64,000 nucleotides of DNA from the NCBI GenBank assembly GCA_964019135.1, contig OZ025260.1, positions 31,738,254-31,802,253 of the forward strand, given 5' to 3'. This document shows, one piece after another, positions 1 to 12,300 of the stretch. The translations under genes and the position numbers were made by a program. The first letter of the stretch is position 1. Each line of letters begins with the position of its first letter. The DNA is from Arenicola marina (lineage: Eukaryota > Annelida > Polychaeta > Arenicolidae). The notes below the pieces were generated by a model that did no database searches, was not told where the DNA came from, and saw nothing but the letters and a program-made list of their open reading frames with translations.

Positions 1-3000
1 AGCAGACTTACCATGCCTGAGATAGGAATGAGGAGCAGACTTACCATGTCTGAGATAGGAGTGAGGAGCAGACTTACCATGTCTGAGATAGGAGTGAGGA
101 GCAGACTTACCATGTCTGAGATAGGAGTGAGGAGCAGACTTACCATGCCTGAGATAGGAGTGAGGAGCAGACTTACCATGCCTGAGATAGGAGTGAGGAG
201 CAGACTTACCATGTCTGAGATAGGAGTGAGGAGCAGACTTACCATGTCTGAGATAGGAGTGAGGAGCAGACTTACCATGTCTGAGATAGGAGTGAGGAGC
301 AGACTTACCATGTCTGAGATAGGAATGAGGAGCAGACTTACCATGTCTGAGATAGGAATGAGGAGCAGACTTACCATGTCTGAGATAGGAGTGAGGAGCA
401 AACTTACCATGTCTGAGATAGGAATGAGGAGCAGACCTACCATGTCTGAGATAGGAGTGAAGAGCAGACTTACCATGCCTGAGATAGGAGTGAGGAGCAG
501 ACTTACCATGCCTGGGATAGGAATGAGGAGCAGACTTACCATGCCTGAGATAGGAATGAGGAGCAGACTTACCATGTCTGAGATAGGAGTGAGGAGCAGA
601 CTTACCATGCCTGAGATAGGAGTGAGGAGCAGACTTACCATGCCTGAGATAGGAGTGAGGAGCAGACTTACCATGCCTGAGATAGGAGTGAGGAGCAGAC
701 TTACCATGCCTGAGATAGGAGTGAGGAGCAGACTTACCATGTCTGAGATAGGAGTGAGGAGCAGACTTACCATGTCTGAGATAGGAGTGAGGAGCAGACT
801 TACCATGTCTGAGATAGGAATGAGGAGCAGACTTGCCATGTCTGAGATAGGAGTGAGGAGCAGACTTACCATGTCTGAGATAGGAGTGAGGAGCAGACTT
901 ACCATGCCTGAGATAGGAGTGAGGAGCAGACTTACCATGCCTGAGATAGGAGTGAGGAGCAGACTTACCATGTCTGAGATAGGAGTGAGGAGCAGACTTA
1001 CCATGTCTGAGATAGGAGTGAGGAGCAGACTTACCATGTCTGAGATAGGAATGAGGAGCAGACTTACCATGTCTGAGATAGGAATGAGGAGCAGACTTAC
1101 CATGTCTGAGATAGGAGTGAGGAGCAGACTTACCATGTCTGAGATAGGAGTGAGGAGCAGACTTACCATGTCTGAGATAGGAGTGAGGAGCAGACTTACC
1201 ATGCCTGAGATAGGAGTGAGGAGCAGACTTACCATGCCTGAGATAGGAGTGAGGAGCAGACTTATCATGTCTGAGATAGGAGTGAGGAGCAGACTTACCA
1301 TGTCTGAGATAGGAGTGAGGAGCAGACTTACCATGTCTGAGATAGGAGTGAGGAGCAGACTTACCATGTCTGAGATAGGAATGAGGAGCAGACTTACCAT
1401 GTCTGAGATAGGAATGAGGAGCAGACTTACCATGTCTGAGATAGGAGTGAGGAGCAGACTTACCATGTCTGAGATAGGAATGAGGAGCAGACCTACCATG
1501 TCTGAGATAGGAGTGAAGAGCAGACTTACCATGCCTGAGATAGGAGGGAGGAGCAGACTTACCATGCCTGAGATAGGAGTGAGGAGCAGACTTACCATGT
1601 CTGAGATAGGAGTGAGGAGCAGACTTACCATGTCTGAGATAGGAGTGAGGAGCAGACTTACCATGTCTGAGATAAGAGTGAGGAGCAGACTTACCATGTC
1701 TGAGATAGGAGTGAGGAGCAGACTTACCATGCCTGAGATAGGAGTGAGGAGCAGACTTACCATGCCTGAGATAGGAGTGAGGAGCAGACTTACCATGTCT
1801 GAGATAGGAGTGAGGAGCAGACTTACCATGTCTGAGATAGGAGTGAGGAGCAGACTTACCATGTCTGAGATAGGAGTGAGGAGCAGACTTACCATGTCTG
1901 AGATAGGAATGAGGAGCAGACTTACCATGTCTGAGATAGGAATGAGGAGCAGACTTACCATGTCTGAGATAGGAGTGAGGAGCAGACTTACCATGTCTGA
2001 GATAGGAATGAGGAGCAGACCTACCATGTCTGAGATAGGAGTGAAGAGCAGACTTACCATGCCTGAGATAGGAGGGAGGAGCAGACTTACCATGCCTGAG
2101 ATAGGAGTGAGGAGCAGACTTACCATGCCTGGGATAGGAGTGAGGAGCAGACTTACCATGCCTGAGATAGGAGTGAGGAGCAGACTTACCATGTCTGAGA
2201 TAGGAGTGAGGAGTAGACTTACCATGTCTGAGATAGGAGGGAGGAGCAGACTTACCATGCCTGAGATAGGAGTGAGGAGCAGACTTACCATGCCTGAGAT
2301 AGGAGTGAGGAGCAGACTTACCATGTCTGAGATAAGAGTGAGGAGTAGACTTACCATGCCTGAGATAGGAGTGAGGAGTAGGCTTACCATGCCTGAGATA
2401 GGAGTGAGGAGTAGACTTACCATGCCTGAGATAGGAGTGAGGAGCAGACTTACCATGTCTGAGATAGGAGTGAGGAGCAGACATACCATGTCTGAGATAG
2501 GAATGAGGAGCAGACTTACCATGCCTGAGATAGGAATGAGGAGCAGACTTACCATGTCTGAGATAGGAGTGAGGAGCAGACTTACCATGTCTGAGATAGG
2601 AGTGAGGAGCAGACTTACCATGTCTGAGATAGGAGTGAGGAGCAGACTTACCATGCCTGAGATAGGAGTGAGGAGCAGACTTACCATGCCTGAGATAGGA
2701 GTGAGGAGCAGACTTACCATGTCTGAGATAGGAGTGAGGAGCAGACTTACCATGTCTGAGATAGGAGTGAGGAGCAGACTTACCATGTCTGAGATAGGAG
2801 TGAGGAGCAGACTTACCATGTCTGAGATAGGAATGAGGAGCAGACTTACCATGTCTGAGATAGGAATGAGGAGCAGACTTACCATGTCTGAGATAGGAGT
2901 GAGGAGCAGACTTACCATGTCTGAGATAGGAATGAGGAGCAGACTTACCATGTCTGAGATAGGAATGAGGAGCAGACTTACCATGTCTGAGATAGGAGTG

Positions 3001-6000
3001 AGGAGCAGACTTACCATGCCTGAGATAGGAGTGAGGAGCAGACTTACCATGCCTGAGATAGGAGTGAGGAGCAGACTTACCATGTCTGAGATAGGAGTGA
3101 GGAGCAGACTTACCATGTCTGAGATAGGAGTGAGGAGCAGACTTACCATGTCTGAGATAGGAGTGAGGAGCAGACTTACCATGTCTGAGATAGGAATGAG
3201 GAGCAGACTTACCATGTCTGAGATAGGAATGAGGAGCAGACTTACCATGTCTGAGATAGGAATGAGGAGCAGACTTACCATGTCTGAGATAGGAATGAGG
3301 AGCAGACTTACCATGCCTGAGATAGGAGTGAGGAGTAGACTTACCATGCCTGAGATAGGAGTGAGGAGCAGACTTACCATGACTGAGATAGGAGTGAGGA
3401 GCAGACTTACCATGTCTGAGATAGGAGTGAGGAGCAGACTTACCATGTCTGAGATAGGAGTGAGGAGCAGACTTACCATGTCTGAGATAGGAATGAGGAG
3501 CAGACTTGCCATGTCTGAGATAGGAGTGAGGAGCAGACTTACCATGTCTGAGATAGGAGTGAGGAGCAGACTTACCATGCCTGAGATAGGAGGAAGGAGT
3601 AGACTTACCATGTCTGAGATAGGAGGGAGGAGCAGACTTACCATGCCTGAGATAGGAGTGAGGAGCAGACTTACCATGCCTGAGATAGGAGTGAGGAGTA
3701 GACTTACCATGTCTGAGATAGGAGTGAGGAGCAGACTTACCATGCCTGAGATAGGAGTGAGGAGCAGACTTACCATGTCTGAGATAGGAGTGAGGAGCAG
3801 ACTTACCATGCCTGAGATAGGAGTGAGGAGCAGACTTACCATGCCTGAGATAGGAGTGAGGAGCAGACTTACCATGTCTGAGATAGGAGTGAGGAGTAGA
3901 CTTACCATGCCTGAGATAGGAGTGAGGAGCAGACTTACCATGCCTGAGATAGGAGTGAGGAGCAGACTTACCATGCCTGAGATAGGAGTGAGGAGCAGAC
4001 TTACCATGTCTGAGATAGGAGTGAGGAGTAGACTTACCATGTCTGAGATAGGAGTGAGGAGTAGACTTACCATGCCTGAGATAGGAGTGACGAGCAGACT
4101 TACCATGTCTGAGATAGGAGTGAGGAGTAGACTTACCATGCCTGAGATAGGAGTGAGGAGCAGACTTACCATGCCTGAGATAGGAGTGAGGAGCAGACTT
4201 ACCATGCCTGAGATAGGAGTGAGGAGCAGACTTACCATGTCTGAGATAGGAGTGAGGAGTAGACTTACCATGCCTGAGATAGGAGTGAGGAGCAGACTTA
4301 CCATGCCTGGGATAGGAGTGAGGAGCAGACTTACCCAGCCTGGGATAGGAGTGAGGAGCAGACTTACCATGTCTGAGACAGGAGTGAGGAGCAGACTTAC
4401 CATGTCTGAGATAGGAGTGAGGAGCAGACTTACCATGCCTGAGATAGGAGTGAGGAGCAGACTTACCATGTCTGAGATAGGAGTGAGGAGCAGACTTACC
4501 ATGCCTGAGATAGGAGTGAGGAGCAGACTTACCATGCCTGAGATAGGAGGGAGGAGTAGACTTACCATGTCTGAGATAGGAGTGAGGAGCAGACTTACAA
4601 TGCCTGAGATAGGAGTGAGGAGCAGACTTACCATGCCTGAGATAGGAGTGAGGAGTAGACTTACCATGCCTGAGATAGGAGTGAGGAGCAGACTTACCAT
4701 GCCTGAGATAGGAGTGAGGAGCAGACTTACCATGTCTGAGATAGGAGTGAGGAGCAGACTTACCATGTCTGAGATAGGAGTGAGGAGCAGACTTACCATG
4801 TCTGAGATAGGAATGAGGAGCAGACTTGCCATGTCTGAGATAGGAGTGAGGAGCAGACTTACCATGTCTGAGATAGGAGTGAGGAGCAGACTTACCATGC
4901 CTGAGATAGGAGGAAGGAGTAGACTTACCATGTCTGAGATAGGAGGGAGGAGCAGACTTACCATGCCTGAGATAGGAGTGAGGAGCAGACTTACCATGCC
5001 TGAGATAGGAGTGAGGAGTAGACTTACCATGTCTGAGATAGGAGTGAGGAGCAGACTTACCATGCCTGAGATAGGAGTGAGGAGCAGACTTACCATGTCT
5101 GAGATAGGAGTGAGGAGCAGACTTACCATGCCTGAGATAGGAGTGAGGAGCAGACTTACCATGCCTGAGATAGGAGTGAGGAGCAGACTTACCATGTCTG
5201 AGATAGGAGTGAGGAGTAGACTTACCATGCCTGAGATAGGAGTGAGGAGCAGACTTACCATGCCTGAGATAGGAGTGAGGAGCAGACTTACCATGCCTGA
5301 GATAGGAGTGAGGAGCAGACTTACCATGTCTGAGATAGGAGTGAGGAGTAGACTTACCATGTCTGAGATAGGAGTGAGGAGTAGACTTACCATGCCTGAG
5401 ATAGGAGTGAGGAGCAGACTTACCATGTCTGAGATAGGAGTGAGGAGTAGACTTACCATGCCTGAGATAGGAGTGAGGAGCAGACTTACCATGCCTGAGA
5501 TAGGAGTGAGGAGCAGACTTACCATGCCTGAGATAGGAGTGAGGAGCAGACTTACCATGTCTGAGATAGGAGTGAGGAGTAGACTTACCATGCCTGAGAT
5601 AGGAGTGAGGAGCAGACTTACCATGCCTGGGATAGGAGTGAGGAGCAGACTTACCATGCCTGGGATAGGAGTGAGGAGCAGACTTATAATGCCTGAGATA
5701 GGAGGAAGGAGCAGACTTACCATGTCTGAGATAGGAGTGAGGAGCAGACTTACCATGCCTGGGATAGGAGTGAGGAGCAGACTTACCATGCCTGAGATAG
5801 GAGTGAGGAGCAGACTTACCATGTCTGAGATAGGAGGGAGGAGTAGACTTACCATGTCTGAGATAGGAGGGAGGAGCAGACTTACCATGCCTGAGATAGG
5901 AGTGAGGAGCAGACTTACCATGCCTGAGATAGGAGTGAGGAGCAGACTTACCATGTCTGAGATAGGAGTGAGGAGCAGACTTACCATGTCTGAGATAGGA

Positions 6001-8970
6001 GTGAGGAGCAGACTTACCATGCCTGAGATAGGAATGAGGAGCAGACTTACCATGTCTGAGATAGGAGGGAGGAGCAGACTTACCATGTCTGAGATAGGAG
6101 GGAGGAGTAGACTTACCATGCCTGGGATAGGAGTGAGGAGCAGACTTACCATGCCTGGGATAGGAGTGAGGAGCAGACTTACCATGCCTGAGATAGGAGT
6201 GAGGAGCAGACTTACCATGCCTGAGATAGGAATGAGGAGCAGACTTACCATGTCTGAGATAGGAGTGAGGAGCAGACTTACCATGTCTGAGATAGGAGTG
6301 AGGAGCAGACTTACCATGCCTGAGATAGGAGTGAGGAGCAGACTTACCATGTCTGAGATAGGAGTGAGGAGCAGACTTACCATGTCTGAGATAGGAGTGA
6401 GGAGCAGACTTACAATGCCTGAGATAGGAGTGAGGAGCAGACTTACCATGCCTGAGAGAGGAATGAGGAGCAGACTTATCATGCCTGAGATAGGAGTGAG
6501 GAGCAGACTTACCATGTCTGAGATAGGAGTGAGGAGCAGACTTACCATGTCTGAGATAGGAATGAGGAGCAGACTTACCATGTCTGAGATAGGAGTGAGG
6601 AGCAGACTTACCATGTCTGAGATAGGAGTGAGGAGCAGACTTACCATGTCTGAGATAGGAATGAGGAGCAGACTTACCATGCCTGGGATAGGAGTGAGGA
6701 GCAGACTTACCATGCCTGAGATAGGAGTGAGGAGCAGACTTACCATGCCTGAGAGAGGAATGAGGAGCAGACTTACCATGCCTGAGATAGGAGTGAGGAG
6801 CAGACTTACCATGTCTGAGATAGGAGTGAGGAGCAGACTTACCATGTCTGAGATAGGAATGAGGAGCAGACTTACCATGTCTGAGATAGGAGTGAGGAGC
6901 AGACTTACCATGTCTGAGATAGGAGTGAGGAGCAGACTTACCATGTCTGAGATAGGAATGAGGAGCAGACTTACCATGTCTGAGATAGGAATGAGGAGCA
7001 GACTTACCATGTCTGAGATAGGAGTGAGGAGCAGACTTACCATGTCTGAGATAGGAGTGAGGAGCAGACTTACCATGTCTGAGATAGGAATGAGGAGCAG
7101 ACTTACCATGCCTGGGATAGGAGTGAGGAGCAGACTTACCATGCCTGGGATAGGAATGAGGAGCAGACTTACCATGCCTGAGATAGGAATGAGGAGCAGA
7201 CTTACCATGTCTGAGATAGGAGTGAGGAGCAGACTTACCATGCCTGAGATAGGAGTGAGGAGCAGACTTACCATGCCTGAGATAGGAGTGAGGAGCAGAC
7301 TTACCATGCCTGAGATAGGAGTGAGGAGCAGACTTACCATGCCTGAGATAGGAGGGAGGAGTAGACTTACCATGCCTGGGATAGGAGTGAGAAGCAGACT
7401 TACCATGCCTGGGATAGGAGTGAGGAGCAGACTTACCATGCCTGAGATAGGAGTGAGGAGCAGACTTACCATGCCTGAGATAGGAATGAGGAGCAGACTT
7501 ACCATGTCTGAGATAGGAGTGAGGAGCAGACTTACCATGTCTGAGATAGGAGTGAGGAGCAGACTTACCATGCCTGAGATAGGAGTGAGGAGCAGACTTA
7601 CCATGTCTGAGATAGGAGTGAGGAGCAGACTTACCATGTCTGAGATAGGAGTGAGGAGCAGACTTACAATGCCTGAGATAGGAGTGAGGAGCAGACTTAC
7701 CATGCCTGAGAGAGGAATGAGGAGCAGACTTATCATGCCTGAGATAGGAGTGAGGAGCAGACTTACCATGTCTGAGATAGGAGTGAGGAGCAGACTTACC
7801 ATGTCTGAGATAGGAATGAGGAGCAGACTTACCATGTCTGAGATAGGAGTGAGGAGCAGACTTACCATGTCTGAGATAGGAGTGAGGAGCAGACTTACCA
7901 TGTCTGAGATAGGAATGAGGAGCAGACTTACCATGCCTGGGATAGGAGTGAGGAGCAGACTTACCATGCCTGAGATAGGAGTGAGGAGCAGACTTACCAT
8001 GCCTGAGAGAGGAATGAGGAGCAGACTTACCATGCCTGAGATAGGAGTGAGGAGCAGACTTACCATGTCTGAGATAGGAGTGAGGAGCAGACTTACCATG
8101 TCTGAGATAGGAATGAGGAGCAGACTTACCATGTCTGAGATAGGAGTGAGGAGCAGACTTACCATGTCTGAGATAGGAGTGAGGAGCAGACTTACCATGT
8201 CTGAGATAGGAATGAGGAGCAGACTTACCATGTCTGAGATAGGAATGAGGAGCAGACTTACCATGTCTGAGATAGGAGTGTGGAGCAGACTTACCATGTC
8301 TGAGATAGGAGTGAGGAGCAGACTTACCATGTCTGAGATAGGAATGAGGAGCAGACTTACCATGCCTGGGATAGGAGTGAGGAGCAGACTTACCATGCCT
8401 GAGATAGGAATGAGGAGCAGACTTACCATGCCTGAGATAGGAGTGAGGAGCAGACTTACCATGTCTGAGATAGGAGTGAGGAGCAGACTTACCATGTCTG
8501 AGATAGGAGTGAGGAGCAGACTTACCGTGTCTGAGATAGGAGTGAGAAGCAGACTTACCATGTCTGAGATAGGAGGGAGGAGTAGACTTACCATGCCTGA
8601 GATAGGAGGGAGGAGCAGACTTACCATGCCTGAGATAGGAGTGAGGAGTAGACTTACCATGTCTGAGATAGGAGTGAGGAGCAGACTTACAATGCCTGAG
8701 ATAGGAGTGAGGAGCAGACTTACAATGCCTGAGATAGGAGTGAGGAGCAGACTTACAATGCCTGAGATAGGAGTGAGGAGCAGACTTACCGTGTCTGAGA
8801 TAGGAGTGAGAAGCAGACTGACCATGTCTGAGATAGGAGGGAGGAGTAGACTTACCATGCCTGAGATAGGAGGGAGGAGCAGAGTTACCATGCCTGAGAT
8901 AGGAGTGAGGAGCAGACTTACCATGCCTGAGAGAGGAGTGAGGAGCAGACTTACTATGTCTGAGATAGGA
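1..8970 (-). repeat. 33-bp minisatellite, about 270 copies, in SLC30A9 intron 5
   Basis: Perfectly in-register 33-bp units run from the left edge of the window to about 8,970. Unit variants differ at a few sites (tctgag/cctgag, gagtgagg/gaatgagg/gagggagg, cagactta/tagactta). Because 33 is a multiple of 3 and the unit has no stop, the plus strand is open for 2,999 codons; this is a by-product. Read on the minus strand, the coding strand of SLC30A9, every unit holds CTATCTCAG, five bases (GCATG or ACATG) and then GTAAGT, a perfect 5' splice consensus. Blocks are duplicated inside the array: a 40-unit shift (1,320 bp) links about 3,480-4,330 to about 4,800-5,650, and a 38-unit shift (1,254 bp) links about 6,450 to about 7,705. 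The array continues off the left edge, so its full size is unknown. Confidence 0.97.
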
Positions 8971-9246
8971 GTTAGTGTGTGGGTGGGGGGGGGGCAGACT
9001 TACCATGCCTGAGATAGGAGTTAATGTGGGTGGGGGGGCACACTTACCGTGCCTGAGATAGGAGTTAGTGTGTGGGTGGAGGGGGGGCACACTTACCGTG
9101 CCTGAGATAGGAGTTAATGTGTGGGTGGGTGGGGGGGGGGCACACTTACCGTGCCTGAGATAGGAGTTAGTGTGTGGGTGGGGGGGGGGGGGCAGACTTA
9201 CCATGCCTGAGATAGGAGTCAATGTGTGGGTGGGGGGCACACTTAC
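8971..9246 (-). repeat. Transitional 44-53-bp copies of the exon 5 splice donor
   Basis: Between exon 5 of SLC30A9 and the regular 33-bp array lie longer units carrying G-runs. Their CTTAC motifs (GTAAG on the minus strand) lie at 9242, 9197, 9145, 9092, 9043, 8999 and 8950, that is 44-53 bp apart. The copies nearest the exon repeat the true exon-intron junction (CAGGCACG then GTAAGTGTG) almost exactly. Going away from the exon, this becomes CAGGCATG then GTAAGTCTG, the version used throughout the array. The gradient makes the exon 5 donor the likely seed of the array. Confidence 0.9.
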
Positions 9247-9350
9247 CGTGCCTGGTATCGGCGTAGGCTTAAAGATATAAGGCTTTTCGGTGGCCCCCTC
9301 TTCGTGCTGCTGCAGATAGGCGGACTTCGCCTTCTTCCTAACGAAGAGGT
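9247..9350 (-). CDS. SLC30A9: SLC30A9 coding exon 5
   Basis: 104 nt between acceptor TTGTTGGGCAG and donor GGCACG then GTAAGTGTG. It encodes LFVRKKAKSAYLQQHEEG followed by KPYIFKPTPIPGT and ends in phase 0. This is the last exon in the window; its donor is followed at once by the tandem copies described above. Confidence 0.83.
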
Positions 9351-12300
9351 CTGCCCAACAAAGGGGACTACATTAGGGATGCCAACAGCAATATCATATC
9401 CTTAAATACACTTAAACAATGGCTTCATTGGACGAGCACATCCACGACGACACGCCGTTGGGCAGAGCACAATAGTTCTTAATACCTAGTTATTGCACAC
9501 TAGTTTCCCGCCCAAGCTCACAATTACGCAGTAAACAACAATGGATTCTGTTCCACACTCACACAAAAAAAATCTCTTTGGCGGAACATGACGAGTAAAG
9601 AAGAGCGATCTCAACGAAGAAATATACATATATATATATATATATATATTAGTGTATCAACTCATACCACTTGAGTCTTCGGCTGCAAACGTCGCTTTCT
9701 ATCTAACGCTGCATGAATGTTGACGAATATTACCAGAATGTTAACGGATCTTACTATAGGGGGTAATATTCTAACTATATGTAACGGAGCATTAATTACA
9801 GTGGTTTTAATTTGATGTCACTGGTTCGCTTACAATGGTATGTCCATCGTGCAGGGGGTAAATATCTCATATTTACCAGCCATGATTACAATGACGAGGT
9901 TTTATTGTATGTTAATGCTTAGATCATATTCGGAAATACCAGATAATAATATAATCAAATCAAAACTTATACTGCAAGAAATCGTGATAACGGATCAACA
10001 AACAAGCTGGTGGATTACTTGCCAGCTATTCACTGCACTTACCATCTTCTGTACCATATCAGAAATTAATTTAAAAGGTCCTTCTTTAACTGTGGATTGT
10101 GAAGAAATACAACAGAAATATAGATCAATACGCGTAGATTCAGCGTGACATTTCTGTCAAATTCGATCACGAGCGAACACTGAGGCTGGCTGACCGCGGA
10201 ATGGCCTTACAATTACATGTTTAGTAATTGGGAAAACGTATTGCGTCCAGGTTTCTTCTCTCTTGTATATTCATTTTTTATCCCCAAAGATACTGTCGAA
10301 ACCGTTTCAAAACCCTTCGAAATAAATACCTAATGCGAAAAGCAGTTGTTCCACACTGTGACGAATACAGGTGTCCATTTGTTGGTTTGAGGAATACAGC
10401 TTAATCACCCGAGACTGATATCATATAGGAATTAGCACAAAATTGGAGGCATCCGCAATACTGAGGACCGACTTGGGAAGAATATCAAGAATTTCATGAT
10501 ACGCGAGGAGCCATCTCTAACATGGAATATGTCTTTAGCCGCCTATTAATAATGAATTTAAGACCACGTTTATGTAGTCTGAGTAGCAGACATGGGGTAA
10601 TCGTAATCAGTAATCGTAATCGATTGTAATTGATTACATTTTTTACAAGTAATCGTAATCGCAATCGATTACATTGGTTTTAAAAGCAATGTAATCGTAA
10701 TCGTAATCGATTACATTGCTAATGTAATCGTAATCATGATTACTTTTGATGATTACTTTACAATGTTCACTCAGGCTGTTTTAGTCTCCAAGGTGAGCTC
10801 CACACTTTCGATCTCGTCAGTATCATAAATGGAAACTGGCCACTGCAGTCCTACTGTAGAGACGCCCCTGCCCCCTCCCAACCACCCCCTACCCTTCCGG
10901 TCCTTCCTGTCCCATCCGAGACATAACCAGACATAACAATTAAGCTGGCTGGGTAACCGAAAGTAGACCCTTCTAATCCCATACTTATCTTGTTTGCATT
11001 TGATAACTAGGGATGGTCCAGAGCCACCTGTGTTATTGAGAGTGGGTGGGTGGGGGCTTGATGGAATGGTATTAGATGCTTGTGTTATTGTTCTCTGTGT
11101 AGATAGATTGGAATAGGTGTTGTTATAAAACGAACTTGACTGGGTTCAGTACTGGGGTGCGGCAAAGTATGGTATAGACACTCCCGTGTCCAATAGCATT
11201 GTGGTTTCTTCTATTACTTGCCATTTTACATAGAGGCCATAAGTTGTGTTACGCACCATACCTCCTTCTAAGGATGGTAAGAATAAATCCAACGGATCTG
11301 TATAAATAAATATATAATGTGTGTTTTTACATTAGCTACTATTTAATATAACTAATATAATAACTTTTATAGTTATGATTTGATCACCAAGTGATTACCG
11401 TGGGTTGTAACCCTCATTAAATGCCCTCAACAAATGCTCCCGTCGGGAATTAAATGCACAGCCCTATGATCAGAAATCTGGCGCTTTCCCAACCAAGCTG
11501 CCTAGTAATCATACATAATGCTGGTAATTAAATCGCCTGCTTCTGAACTCTTTCCCGTCAAATATGTGTGGCCTCGCTATTCCAATGTTCACTGCTTGTT
11601 GAAATATATACTTAAAGGTCTAGTTCAGAGCCCATTTATGAAAACACATAGAAAGTAATCATGATTGTAATCATCATTACTTTCAATCTAATCGTAATCG
11701 TAATCGATTACTTTCATATTTCCTGTAATCGTAATCATGAAATTTCCAAGTAATCGTAATCGTAATCGATTACATTTACAATGTAATCACCCCATGCCTG
11801 CTGAATAGTGGACCTCATGAACAATGAGATGAACGATTGCGCCACAAATCTCACACTCAAGTACGGAAGACGCTTATAAACCGATAGTAAGGGGAAACTG
11901 AAGTACTCACAGGCATTGTCTCGCCATTCCTTCTTCGCAATCCTTTTTCTTTCTTTCTGTACTTTTTCGAGGCTTCCCCATTTATTGATGGCGCTTAAAA
12001 TAGAAACATCCATCTGTGCAATCTGTCTCTAACGACAAATTGTTGTTTTGTAAAACATTGTTCATTTCACAATCGTATGGACATGAAACATTATCATCAT
12101 GTACATGATCACCTCACATATATTTAGCGCCGAACACTTACAGTACAACCTGAAAGAGACGATGGAAAAACGAGGGAGATGGCGGATAGGGTTTGTTCTA
12201 AGGTTGAACCCAAGTAAGAAGTGATGGAAATTCTAAAAGCCACCGTTGCGTTGTAATGCGTAATGGTTTGCAGCGCCCAAGAGGCCTTTGGGTGTACAAA

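Noticed and set aside
13-9012. 2,999-codon plus-strand ORF of an 11-residue repeat
   Set aside because: It follows from a stop-free 33-bp unit and lies antisense to an SLC30A9 intron; no start context, domain or non-repeat sequence supports a protein.
9840-10148. 102-codon plus-strand ORF
   Set aside because: Intron composition and no motif or splice context.
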